A stretch of DNA of 64,000 nt from CAZKAP01 sp964552195 (GTDB lineage Bacteria; Bacteroidota; Bacteroidia; Flavobacteriales; Flavobacteriaceae). Shown piece by piece: positions 8,554 to 16,688 of this stretch. Positions within the stretch are counted from its first letter, which is position 1; every line of letters begins with the position of its first letter. The translations under genes were made by a program, and so were the position numbers. The notes under the pieces were generated by a model. That model searched no databases and was not told the DNA's origin. It saw only the letters and a program-made list of their open reading frames with translations. The DNA is taken from positions 1 to 64,000 of the forward strand of contig CAZKFM010000005.1 in the NCBI GenBank assembly GCA_964552195.1, in the 5' to 3' direction.

Positions 8554-9672
8554 GTGAATAAGAAAAAAGCACTTATAACCGGAGTTACCGGTCAGGATGG
8601 GGCATATCTGAGTGAATTCCTACTAAAGAAGGGGTACGAGGTACATGGGATTAAAAGAAGATCCTCAATGTTCAATACAGATAGAATAGATCATCTCTAT
8701 CAAGACCCGCATGTAAAAAATCGCAATTTCATTCTGCATTATGGGGATATGACCGATAGTACCAACCTCATCAGGCTGATTCAGGAAATAAGACCAGACG
8801 AAATCTATAATCTGGCTGCCATGAGTCATGTACATGTCTCATTCGAAATACCTGAATACACGGCTAATGCTGATGGATTGGGAACACTAAGGATCTTGGA
8901 TGCTGTTCGATTGCTTGGTCTGGAAAGCAAAACAAGAATCTACCAGGCTTCTACCTCTGAGCTTTACGGAAAAGTCCAGGAAGTGCCTCAAACGGAAACA
9001 ACACCTTTTTATCCCAGAAGCCCCTATGCAGTTGCCAAGATGTATGCTTATTGGATTACTGTGAATTACAGAGAGGCCTATAATATGTTTGCCTGTAATG
9101 GGATTTTGTTTAATCACGAATCACCCATTCGAGGAGAAACATTCGTAACCCGAAAAATCACTCGAGCTACGGCTCGGATTGCCTTAGGTTTACAGGACAA
9201 ACTCTATCTTGGAAATCTTGATGCACAACGCGATTGGGGTCACGCAAAGGATTATGTGCGAATGATGTGGCTCATACTTCAGCATGACGAGGCTGAAGAT
9301 TGGGTAATCGCGACTGGAAAAACAACCACTGTAAGGGAATTCGTTCGTATGAGTTTTGTACAGCTGGGAATTGAGCTCAGTTTTAAAGGACACGGAATTA
9401 ACGAGGTCGGTATAGTCAAGGCTTGCCATAACCCGGAGTTTCAATTGGAAGAAGGTCAGGAAGTGTTAGCTGTGGACCCGAAATACTTCCGTCCTACAGA
9501 AGTCGACCTCCTTATTGGTGATGCGTCCAAGGCTAAGGAGAAATTGGATTGGGAACCCGAATATTCCCTCGAAGAACTCGTAAAAGACATGGTCGAAAGT
9601 GATATAAAATTGATGCGTAAAGAGCAATATCTTAAGACCGGTGGCTATCGAATTATGAATTATTTCGAGTAG
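8554..9672 (+). CDS. gmd: GDP-mannose 4,6-dehydratase
   Basis: Converts GDP-D-mannose to GDP-4-keto-6-deoxy-D-mannose, the first committed step to GDP-L-fucose and related 6-deoxyhexoses. This extended SDR of 372 aa has GVTGQDGAYL at 10-19, the active-site TSELYG near 134-139, Tyr158 and Lys162 in YAVAK, and the Gmd signature NHESPIRGETFVTRKITRA. Length is normal for the family. The start is GTG at 8554. The stop is 4 bases before fcl, so the two form a cotranscribed pair. Confidence 0.97.
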   Translation: MNKKKALITGVTGQDGAYLSEFLLKKGYEVHGIKRRSSMFNTDRIDHLYQDPHVKNRNFILHYGDMTDSTNLIRLIQEIRPDEIYNLAAMSHVHVSFEIPEYTANADGLGTLRILDAVRLLGLESKTRIYQASTSELYGKVQEVPQTETTPFYPRSPYAVAKMYAYWITVNYREAYNMFACNGILFNHESPIRGETFVTRKITRATARIALGLQDKLYLGNLDAQRDWGHAKDYVRMMWLILQHDEAEDWVIATGKTTTVREFVRMSFVQLGIELSFKGHGINEVGIVKACHNPEFQLEEGQEVLAVDPKYFRPTEVDLLIGDASKAKEKLDWEPEYSLEELVKDMVESDIKLMRKEQYLKTGGYRIMNYFE

Positions 9673-9676
9673 TCTG

Positions 9677-10768
9677 ATGAAAAAAGACTCTAAGATTTAT
9701 GTAGCGGGCCACCGAGGCCTGGTAGGAAGTGCAATTATTAACAGACTGAAATCGAACGGTTTCACCAACCTCGTTTACCGATCACGGTCTGAACTTGACC
9801 TGACCCACTTCGATTCGGTCAAAAGGTTTTTCCATCAAGAGCGACCTGAGTACGTATTTCTGGCAGCAGCAAGGGTAGGTGGAATAGTGGCCAATAATAC
9901 GTACAGGGCTGATTTTATTTATGAAAATTTAAGTATTCAGAATAACGTTATCCACCTATCATATTTGACAGGCGTAAAAAAACTACTGTTTCTGGGTAGT
10001 ACGTGCATTTATCCCAAAATCTGTCCACAACCCATGAAGGAGGAATACTTGCTAACTGATGTGTTAGAGTATACCAATGAGCCGTACGCAATTGCCAAAA
10101 TAGCAGGAATCAAAATGTGCGAGAGCTACAATTTACAGTACGGTACAAATTTCATCAGCGTGATGCCCACTAATCTCTATGGTCCAAACGATAACTTCGA
10201 CCTGGAAAAGTCTCACGTGTTGCCTGCTCTGCTCAGGAAGATTTTGTTAGGTCGAGCCCTGGAAAACGATCAATGGAATTACATTAGACAAGATCTGAAT
10301 AACTTACCCCTTAATGGTATAAACGGGAAACACACTAAGGAGAATATTTCCAACGTACTAGCCAATTACGGCATACAGAAAGTTGGAAATGCAGTTTCGG
10401 TTGAAATATGGGGCAGTGGTAAACCCCGACGCGAGTTTCTTTGGTCTGAAGATATGGCCGACGCCTGCGTGTTTATAATGAATAATCGCGAGTTCAGAGA
10501 TACGTTTGTTCCTGATCAGCCAGAGGTTAGAAATACTCATATTAATATTGGAACCGGAGAGGATATATCCATTAAAGAATTAGCCGAATTGATAAAGTCT
10601 CGGGTTGGATTTAGTGGTGAATTTGTGTTTAACACTACAAAGCCTGATGGAACTATGGTCAAGCTTACTGAAGTAAGCAAACTAAATGCTCTGGGTTGGA
10701 AGCACACGGTTGACCTAAAAGATGGAATTGAGAGATTGATTCGAATATACACTGACTCAAACAGATAA
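9677..10768 (+). CDS. fcl: GDP-L-fucose synthase
   Basis: Epimerises and reduces the Gmd product to GDP-L-fucose using NADPH. The N-terminal motif GHRGLVGS lies at 11-18. The catalytic region has LGSTCIYPK near 107-114 and Tyr137-Lys141 in YAIAK. At 363 aa it is longer than the ~320-aa enterobacterial enzyme. The extra length is an insertion around 190-240 that contains LNNLPLNGINGKHTKENI, a form seen in Bacteroidota enzymes. With gmd it implies a fucosylated polysaccharide, the sugar most often sulfated in marine glycans (context inference). Confidence 0.96.
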   Translation: MKKDSKIYVAGHRGLVGSAIINRLKSNGFTNLVYRSRSELDLTHFDSVKRFFHQERPEYVFLAAARVGGIVANNTYRADFIYENLSIQNNVIHLSYLTGVKKLLFLGSTCIYPKICPQPMKEEYLLTDVLEYTNEPYAIAKIAGIKMCESYNLQYGTNFISVMPTNLYGPNDNFDLEKSHVLPALLRKILLGRALENDQWNYIRQDLNNLPLNGINGKHTKENISNVLANYGIQKVGNAVSVEIWGSGKPRREFLWSEDMADACVFIMNNREFRDTFVPDQPEVRNTHINIGTGEDISIKELAELIKSRVGFSGEFVFNTTKPDGTMVKLTEVSKLNALGWKHTVDLKDGIERLIRIYTDSNR

Positions 10769-11044
10769 TTCTTTGTGAGGGTTTACGATGTTCTTAATCA
10801 TCCATTTACACATTTCCTCGTTCCTCAATTATTAGCTTAGACCGCATCATTATGGGAACAGAATTCTAGCAAACGCAGCAATCATTTTAAACGAGTGTTG
10901 CCAACAGCATAGAAGGTATTGACATACCTGCGCTGGCATTTAAAGTTGTTCGCGCTGGCCTAGACATCAATTTACCCCTATTAGACAAAACAATATTTTC
11001 TATTGCTATGGAAAGTCCTAATTTCCCACTGAAATTGAAGATGA

Positions 11045-11845
11045 ATGGAACTGGAAAGCCATTATGCCACAGCAGTTAAGGCTGCCATTGATGCAGGAAA
11101 AGCCATACTGGAAGTCTACCATAGGGCCGAATTCGAAACCCAATACAAAGAAGATTCCTCCCCACTGACCGAAGCGGATCTGGCATCCAATCGAGTGATC
11201 ATGGAGTACCTGGACAGTATGGATATCCCGGTGATCAGTGAGGAAAACAAGGAGTTTCCCTACGCGGAACGATCCGGTTGGAATCGGCTATGGATGGTTG
11301 ATCCCCTGGATGGCACTAAGGAGTTTATCAAGCGCAACGGTGAATTTACCGTCAATATCGCGCTGATCCACAATCAGCGTCCGGAATTCGGGGTCATTTA
11401 TGTACCTGTAAGCCGAGAACTCTACATTGGTCTGGGACTACAGAAGAAAAGTCTGAAGCTTCAGCTGGACTCCGAGCACCGGTTCTCCATGGAAATGCTG
11501 GAGCAGGCCACTGAACTCCGACCCGCCCCCCCCAATCCCGATAAGATTCGTGTAGTGGGGAGCCGTTCACATATGAACCAGGAGACTCAGGACTTCATCG
11601 ATGAACTGCAATCCCGGTATAAAGAAGTCGAGATTGTCTCCAAAGGCAGCTCGCTTAAATTTTGCCTGGTAGCCGAGGGTTCGGCCGATCTCTATCCCCG
11701 ATATGCACCTACTATGGAATGGGACACAGCTGCCGGACAGGCGATATGTGAGGCCGTGGGTCTGGAAGTGATCGACAGGGCAACGGGATCTCCTCTTCTC
11801 TACAACCGGGAGAATTTGCGCAACGGACACTTCCTGGTACATTAA
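11045..11845 (+). CDS. cysQ: 3'(2'),5'-bisphosphate nucleotidase CysQ
   Basis: Hydrolyses PAP, the by-product of PAPS-dependent sulfotransferases and reductases, to AMP and phosphate. This 266-aa inositol-monophosphatase-fold enzyme has the lithium-sensitive metal motif DPLDGT at 86-91, TEADLASN at 42-49, GSRSHMN and EWDTAAGQAI in the C-terminal part. It heads the sulfate-activation operon. The ATG of the next gene starts directly after the TAA, which implies coupled translation. The 276 bases upstream hold no other gene and should contain the operon promoter, which I could not pin down. Confidence 0.95.
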   Translation: MELESHYATAVKAAIDAGKAILEVYHRAEFETQYKEDSSPLTEADLASNRVIMEYLDSMDIPVISEENKEFPYAERSGWNRLWMVDPLDGTKEFIKRNGEFTVNIALIHNQRPEFGVIYVPVSRELYIGLGLQKKSLKLQLDSEHRFSMEMLEQATELRPAPPNPDKIRVVGSRSHMNQETQDFIDELQSRYKEVEIVSKGSSLKFCLVAEGSADLYPRYAPTMEWDTAAGQAICEAVGLEVIDRATGSPLLYNRENLRNGHFLVH

Positions 11846-12283
11846 ATGGTGCTGAGTCGCATTAAACATAAAAGGCACATTGCCAAGACCATTACCTGGA
11901 GGGTAATCGGCACCCTGGACACCATTGTCTTGTCCTGGCTGATTTCCGGGGATCCAACCATTGGCCTACAAATCGGTTTTTCAGAATCCATCACCAAGAT
12001 GGTCCTGTATTACCTGCACGAACGGCTGTGGATCAAGGTCTACATGGAAAACAGCCAGAAACGGCATGTCATTAAGACCATTACCTGGAGGGTCATAGGA
12101 ACTACGGACACCATACTGCTATCGTGGTTGTTTACAGGAAACCCCTTCACCGGACTGAAAATTGGTGCGGCTGAAGTCATTACAAAAATGCTATTGTATT
12201 ATCTCCACGAACGCTTGTGGTATAAGATAAATTTCGGATTGGATAAACGCATACGCGCCCGCAAATGGAAAAGCACATCGTAA
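11846..12283 (+). CDS. Tandem DUF2061 membrane protein
   Basis: A 145-aa protein built from two copies of DUF2061. Each copy has the pattern R/KH-IAKTITWRVIGTxDTxxLSWL, a short polar link, then GLxIGxxExITKMxLYYLHERLWxK. The copies span about 8-63 and 75-130. Each carries two short hydrophobic segments, so roughly four membrane passes are expected. It overlaps cysC by 19 bases and abuts cysQ, so it is locked into the sulfate-activation operon. The function of DUF2061 is unknown; a role in sulfate entry, or in coupling APS/PAPS production to a membrane process, is inference from position only. Confidence 0.85.
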   Translation: MVLSRIKHKRHIAKTITWRVIGTLDTIVLSWLISGDPTIGLQIGFSESITKMVLYYLHERLWIKVYMENSQKRHVIKTITWRVIGTTDTILLSWLFTGNPFTGLKIGAAEVITKMLLYYLHERLWYKINFGLDKRIRARKWKSTS

Positions 12284-12861
12284 AACACAATTACAAGATC
12301 GATCGCTCAGATCGGGAATCTGCCCTTGGGCAGAAATCACTCCTGGTGTTCTTCACTGGTCTTTCGGGTAGCGGCAAGTCCACCATCGCAAACGGGCTCG
12401 AGCAACTGTTGTTCAATAATGGATACAGGACCTATGTGCTGGACGGGGACAACGTGCGTTCCGGTATTAACAAAGATCTATCATTCAGTCCCGAAGACCG
12501 GTCCGAAAACATCCGGAGAATAGCCGAGGTATCCAAGCTCTTCGTGGATGCCGGACTGGTTGTGATTGCGGCTTTTGTCGCTCCCTACGAGAAAGACCGC
12601 TCTTTTGTCCGGGAAACGGTCACCTCAGAGCGATACTTCGAGGTTTTCGTCAACACCAGCCTGGAGGAATGCGAACGACGTGACGTTAAGGGACTCTACG
12701 CCAAGGCCCGGGCAGGCCAGATCAAGAACCTTACCGGTGTATCTGCCCCGTACGAAGCTCCGGTAAACCCTCACGTAGAGGTGAACGAATCCCTTACTTT
12801 TGAAGAAGCAGTGAACAAGGTCTACGAAGAACTGATGAATTTTATTGAAGGTATATCCTGA
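12265..12861 (+). CDS. cysC: Adenylyl-sulfate (APS) kinase
   Basis: Phosphorylates APS to PAPS, the universal sulfuryl donor. At 198 aa it has normal family length. The Walker A motif GLSGSGKS lies at 32-39, followed by DGDNVR near 65-70, the DLSFSPEDRSENIRRIAEV segment, FVNTSLEECERRDVKGLY and GLYAKARAG of the lid. The ATG at 12265 lies inside the DUF2061 gene, 19 bases before its stop. The stop comes 37 bases before the preferred start of cysD. In an operon with no PAPS reductase, CysC points to sulfation rather than cysteine synthesis. Confidence 0.97.
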   Translation: MEKHIVKHNYKIDRSDRESALGQKSLLVFFTGLSGSGKSTIANGLEQLLFNNGYRTYVLDGDNVRSGINKDLSFSPEDRSENIRRIAEVSKLFVDAGLVVIAAFVAPYEKDRSFVRETVTSERYFEVFVNTSLEECERRDVKGLYAKARAGQIKNLTGVSAPYEAPVNPHVEVNESLTFEEAVNKVYEELMNFIEGIS

Positions 12862-12898
12862 TATACTGTCCATTATAAAAGACACCAATACCGAACCC

Positions 12899-13804
12899 AT
12901 GAAGAAATACTTTCTCAACTACCTGGACGAATTGGAAGCCGAAGGGATATTTGTCCTTAGGGAAGTCTGGTCTCAATTCCAGAACCCGGTGATCCTATTC
13001 TCCGGAGGAAAAGATTCCATAGTAGTTACTCACCTGGCCCGGAAGGCTTTCGCACCGGCAAAAATTCCATTTGCCCTCATGCACGTGGATACCGGTCACA
13101 ATTTCCCAGAGACCATGCAATTCCGAGATAATCTGATATCGGAGATGGGTGCTCAACTCATAGTGGGTTCCGTACAGGAATCCATCGATCAGGGTCGTGT
13201 CGCCGAGGAAAAGGGTAAAAATGCAACACGGAACGCCCTTCAGATTACCACTCTGCTGGATGCCATCGAAGCCAACAAGGTAGATTGCGCCGTCGGTGGT
13301 GGACGCAGAGACGAAGAAAAAGCCCGCGCCAAGGAGCGTTTCTTTTCGCACAGGGACGATTTCGGGCAATGGGATCCCAAGAACCAGCGTCCTGAACTAT
13401 GGAACCTTTTTAATGGCAAGCATTTTCAGGGTGAACACTTCCGGGCGTTTCCCATAAGCAACTGGACGGAACTCGATGTCTGGAATTACATCGCAAGGGA
13501 AAATATCGCCATACCTTCACTATATCTGGCCCATGAGCGACAGGTGGTCTGGAGGAATGATTCCTGGATACCGTATTCCGAATTTCTCGAGCTTCGTGAG
13601 GGTGAGGAAATAGTTACCAAGAAAGTGCGTTTCAGGACCCTTGGGGATATCACCATAACCGGTGGTATAGAATCCGACGCGGATACTCTGGAGAAGGTTA
13701 TACAGGAGGTGTCGGCCATGCGGCATACCGAACGGGGCAACCGAAGCGACGATAAACGTTCGGAAACGGCCATGGAAGATCGAAAAAAGCAGGGATATTT
13801 CTAA
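12899..13804 (+). CDS. cysD: Sulfate adenylyltransferase subunit 2
   Basis: The catalytic ATP-pyrophosphatase subunit of ATP sulfurylase, making APS from ATP and sulfate with CysN. The PP-loop SGGKDS lies at 35-40, followed by HVDTGHNFPET, GGGRRDEEKARAKER and FRTLGDITITGG near the C-terminus. I chose the ATG at 12899 (301 aa) because homologues begin just before the LNYLDELEAE segment. An in-frame TTG at 12845 would add 18 residues and overlap cysC by 17 bases. The stop is 18 bases before cysN. Confidence 0.96.
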   Translation: MKKYFLNYLDELEAEGIFVLREVWSQFQNPVILFSGGKDSIVVTHLARKAFAPAKIPFALMHVDTGHNFPETMQFRDNLISEMGAQLIVGSVQESIDQGRVAEEKGKNATRNALQITTLLDAIEANKVDCAVGGGRRDEEKARAKERFFSHRDDFGQWDPKNQRPELWNLFNGKHFQGEHFRAFPISNWTELDVWNYIARENIAIPSLYLAHERQVVWRNDSWIPYSEFLELREGEEIVTKKVRFRTLGDITITGGIESDADTLEKVIQEVSAMRHTERGNRSDDKRSETAMEDRKKQGYF

Positions 13805-13822
13805 AAAACTAAGGCAACTGAG

Positions 13823-15076
13823 ATGATAGATAACAACCAGTTATTGCGATTTACCACCGCAGGAAGCGTGGATGACGGAAAAAGTACGCTTATCGGGAGG
13901 CTCCTCTACGACTCCAAGTCGATATTCGAAGACCAGCTGGAAGCAGTCGAGAATACCAGCCGAAAAAAGGGCCATGATGGAGTGGACCTCGCCCTGTTTA
14001 CCGACGGACTAAGAGACGAAAGGGAACAGGGAATTACCATAGACGTGGCCTATCGGTATTTTACCACTCCCAAAAGAAAGTTTATCATTGCGGATACGCC
14101 CGGCCATGTGCAGTACACCAGGAACATGGTTACCGGTGCATCTACGGCCAATGCCGCCCTGATCCTTGTCGATGCCCGTCACGGGGTAATCGAACAAACC
14201 AAGCGTCACTCCTTTATTGCTTCCCTGTTGCAGATCCCTCATATCATCGTCTGCATCAATAAGATGGACCTGGTTGATTTCAAGGAAGAAGTCTACGACC
14301 AGGTAATCGCACAATTCGAAGAATTTTCGTCAAAACTGCTGGTTAAGGATGTGCGCTTTATTCCAATCAGTGCGCTACTGGGAGACAATGTGGTCAACCG
14401 ATCGGAGAACATGGAATGGTATCAGAGCGCACCATTGCTGCATACTCTGGAGACCATGCATATTAGTTCAGATGTCAATAAAGTGGACCTCCGATTCCCA
14501 GTACAGACGGTAATCCGTCCGCAAAGCCAGGAACACAGGGACTATAGAGGATATGCAGGTCGGCTGGCCAGTGGTATTGTTAGAGAAGGTGACGAAGTAA
14601 CAATTATGCCTTCGGGCTTTACCTCACGAGTTAAAGGAGTCGAACTGGCGAATCAATCCCTTGAAGAGGCTTATGCCCCCATGTCCGTGACCGTTCTGCT
14701 CGAGGACGATATCGACATATCCAGGGGAGATATGATTGTTCGATCCAATAACAAACCCGAGCCTACCCAGGACTTGGAAATCATGCTATGCTGGTTGAAC
14801 AGCACACCCATGCAACCTGGATCCAAATACCTGATACGACATACGACAAACGAACAAAAGGCCATAATCAAGGAGTTTATTTACAAGATCGACATCAATA
14901 CCCTGGAACGAAACACAGAGGATAAGGGACTGACTATGAATGAAATCGCCAAGGTAAAACTCAGAACGACCAAGCCCCTGATGATTGACCCGTATAGGGA
15001 AAATCGGGCCACCGGTAGCCTGATCCTTATAAACGAGTCCACCAATGAAACTGTGGCAGCAGGAATGGTTGTTTAG
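13823..15076 (+). CDS. cysN: Sulfate adenylyltransferase subunit 1 (GTPase)
   Basis: The EF-Tu-like GTPase subunit whose GTP hydrolysis drives APS formation by CysD. G1 is GSVDDGKST at 14-22, G3 is DTPGH at 91-95 and G4 is NKMD at 146-149, followed by the beta-barrel domains. The 417-aa length is shorter than E. coli CysN (~475 aa) and has no fused kinase domain, which is normal for Bacteroidota and fits the separate cysC upstream. It ends the plus-strand operon; the convergent sulfotransferase gene ends 55 bases further on. No terminator hairpin is obvious in that gap. Confidence 0.97.
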   Translation: MIDNNQLLRFTTAGSVDDGKSTLIGRLLYDSKSIFEDQLEAVENTSRKKGHDGVDLALFTDGLRDEREQGITIDVAYRYFTTPKRKFIIADTPGHVQYTRNMVTGASTANAALILVDARHGVIEQTKRHSFIASLLQIPHIIVCINKMDLVDFKEEVYDQVIAQFEEFSSKLLVKDVRFIPISALLGDNVVNRSENMEWYQSAPLLHTLETMHISSDVNKVDLRFPVQTVIRPQSQEHRDYRGYAGRLASGIVREGDEVTIMPSGFTSRVKGVELANQSLEEAYAPMSVTVLLEDDIDISRGDMIVRSNNKPEPTQDLEIMLCWLNSTPMQPGSKYLIRHTTNEQKAIIKEFIYKIDINTLERNTEDKGLTMNEIAKVKLRTTKPLMIDPYRENRATGSLILINESTNETVAAGMVV

Positions 15077-15131
15077 AGCAAAATCTTTCCGAGGCTACTT
15101 ATAGATTTTAGCGAATAGCAAACAACAGAAA

Positions 15132-16151
15132 TTAGTAACGGATTAGCCCACCCAAGTCTGTATAAATCTGTTGGGCTTTCAAAAGAATATCAGGATTAAT
15201 CTGACTAGTATCGTAGTCAGGAGGGGTAAAGGGTTCAATCTGTGGAGACGGAGAATCAATATCCAAATCAGAATACAAATAGGAATACACTCGATTAGGG
15301 TCCTTTATCAGGTCTTCAAAACACACTAATCGATAGGCTTCGTTATATATCTTGAGTACCTCAGCGTAGTAGTTAATCCAATTCAAAACCCAATAATCCA
15401 TACTGTCTTTGGGATGACTCAGGAATTCGGGCTTACCCTCGAAAACGAATGGTTTATGGTTGAGTCCAAACTCATGATGCCCCAAATAATTGAAGTACTC
15501 CAGTATAAACGGATCTTCCTTTTGGGATTTCATAAAGGACTTATGCAATTTGAAAAGCGAGGAAGCATGATTAACAGGATTACGATATACAATAAGTATT
15601 TTACTGTTTTCTATGCCGTTTAAAGCACTTAGCCTTAGGATGTTATTGTTATTCTTGGATAGATATCGGTTTTTCTTTTTCGATAATGCGATCAGCTGTG
15701 TGTAAGTAATGAACTTATCCATCGTTCCCTCGTCCACATCATGTGCTTTGAGAAAATGCTCATGGATAAACGAATCATTCAGGTAGGCCTTCCAAAAATA
15801 CTCATCAAACTCTTCAGGTGAGTTTCCATCGACGATGATCCCGTCATTATGCGCGCGTTCATGGGCTGCAATTTTACTCTTCCTCTTCCACATATTGGGC
15901 ATAAACAGATAAGGCATATTTGAGTACTGAAGCGAGGCATATTCACGAGTATTAAACAATTCCCTCATCACGGCTGTTGTGCCTGCACGTGCCAAACCGG
16001 TCACAAACACTTTTTGCTCTACGCTCCATTTCTTCGCCCTTGCACCATGGATCGATTCTTCAACCTCAAAGGACGCCTTAGAAACACTATAGTTTCCCAA
16101 ATACGTTCTGTGTAAGAACTTATCCGTTGCGGAATACCCTGACCCTGCCAT
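15132..16151 (-). CDS. PAPS-dependent sulfotransferase family protein
   Basis: A 339-aa protein with the sulfotransferase fold. The PAPS 5'-phosphosulfate loop is seen at about 47-62 in KVFVTGLARAGTTAVM, and the 3'-phosphate motif at about 189-198 in YRNPVNHASS. It would transfer sulfate from PAPS to a hydroxyl of an acceptor. Position beside the PAPS-making operon and a fucose/glycosyltransferase locus makes a glycan acceptor likely (inference). Its start overlaps the preceding membrane-protein gene by 32 bases. The DNA is AT-rich, unlike the convergent cys operon. No signal peptide is visible, so it acts in the cytoplasm or at the inner leaflet. Confidence 0.88.
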   Translation of the reverse strand: MAGSGYSATDKFLHRTYLGNYSVSKASFEVEESIHGARAKKWSVEQKVFVTGLARAGTTAVMRELFNTREYASLQYSNMPYLFMPNMWKRKSKIAAHERAHNDGIIVDGNSPEEFDEYFWKAYLNDSFIHEHFLKAHDVDEGTMDKFITYTQLIALSKKKNRYLSKNNNNILRLSALNGIENSKILIVYRNPVNHASSLFKLHKSFMKSQKEDPFILEYFNYLGHHEFGLNHKPFVFEGKPEFLSHPKDSMDYWVLNWINYYAEVLKIYNEAYRLVCFEDLIKDPNRVYSYLYSDLDIDSPSPQIEPFTPPDYDTSQINPDILLKAQQIYTDLGGLIRY

Positions 16152-16521
16152 ATAATCTCTTGATCATAATGTAAATAAATACTGCGATAAACGAGATAGC
16201 TACTCCCCGTATGGTCATTAAAGCACTTGCATCGAAGACATCTATATAACCGTCGGCTAGCACAAGAACCAGGAAAGGTGATACGAATAGCACAATCAGA
16301 ACAAATAGGATTCCTATACCTTTTAACTGAGGGGAGATTAATTTCAGTAATTCCCTTTGTTTATCCAGCTCATCCATGTTTTTGTCAGCCATAAGGGAAA
16401 ACTGCTGTTGGTACAGTCCAGTTAGTTTAGACACGTGAGCAGGTAGCTTAATGAACTCGAAAATGACAATGGCCAGCAACGTTGCTAAGAAAACGATGAT
16501 ATCAGAAATAGTTACTTCCAA
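16120..16521 (-). CDS. Three-helix membrane protein of unknown family
   Basis: A 133-aa protein I do not recognise. Hydrophobic segments lie at about 4-24, 67-90 and 105-122. A polar, charged, probably coiled segment sits between the first two (QQQFSLMADKNMDELDKQRELLKL), and the tail is basic (KRLYGRVRVFRNG). It is third in a tight minus-strand operon. It starts 7 bases after the microprotein stop and overlaps the sulfotransferase start by 32 bases. A role as membrane partner or anchor for the sulfotransferase is inference from this coupling. Confidence 0.72.
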   Translation of the reverse strand: MEVTISDIIVFLATLLAIVIFEFIKLPAHVSKLTGLYQQQFSLMADKNMDELDKQRELLKLISPQLKGIGILFVLIVLFVSPFLVLVLADGYIDVFDASALMTIRGVAISFIAVFIYIMIKRLYGRVRVFRNG

Positions 16522-16528
16522 AGGAGTG

Positions 16529-16675
16529 CTAATCTTTCTTTTGTCTGATCTTCTTAAATGTTCTTTTAATTGGCAACCAGAAAACTGCCACCAAGAAAGA
16601 AAAAATTGTGAGGAAAAATCCTGTTATAAGCGCGATTACTCCTCCTCCTAAACCGGGTCCTATGTACCAATTCAT
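16529..16675 (-). CDS. 48-aa membrane microprotein with YIGPG motif
   Basis: A complete small gene on the minus strand: ATG at 16675-16673, stop TAG at 16531-16529, 48 codons. The product starts MNWYIGPGLGGG, has one strongly hydrophobic helix (about 13-35) and ends in a lysine/arginine-rich tail (KRTFKKIRQKKD). It fits exactly between the arylsulfotransferase-like gene (13-base gap) and the three-helix membrane gene (7-base gap), so it is probably translated in the operon. YIGPGxG-type single-helix peptides occur beside envelope phosphodiesterase or sulfatase-like genes in other bacteria as I recall, but no function is established. Confidence 0.7.
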   Translation of the reverse strand: MNWYIGPGLGGGVIALITGFFLTIFSFLVAVFWLPIKRTFKKIRQKKD

Positions 16676-16688
16676 AATTCTAAAAGTT

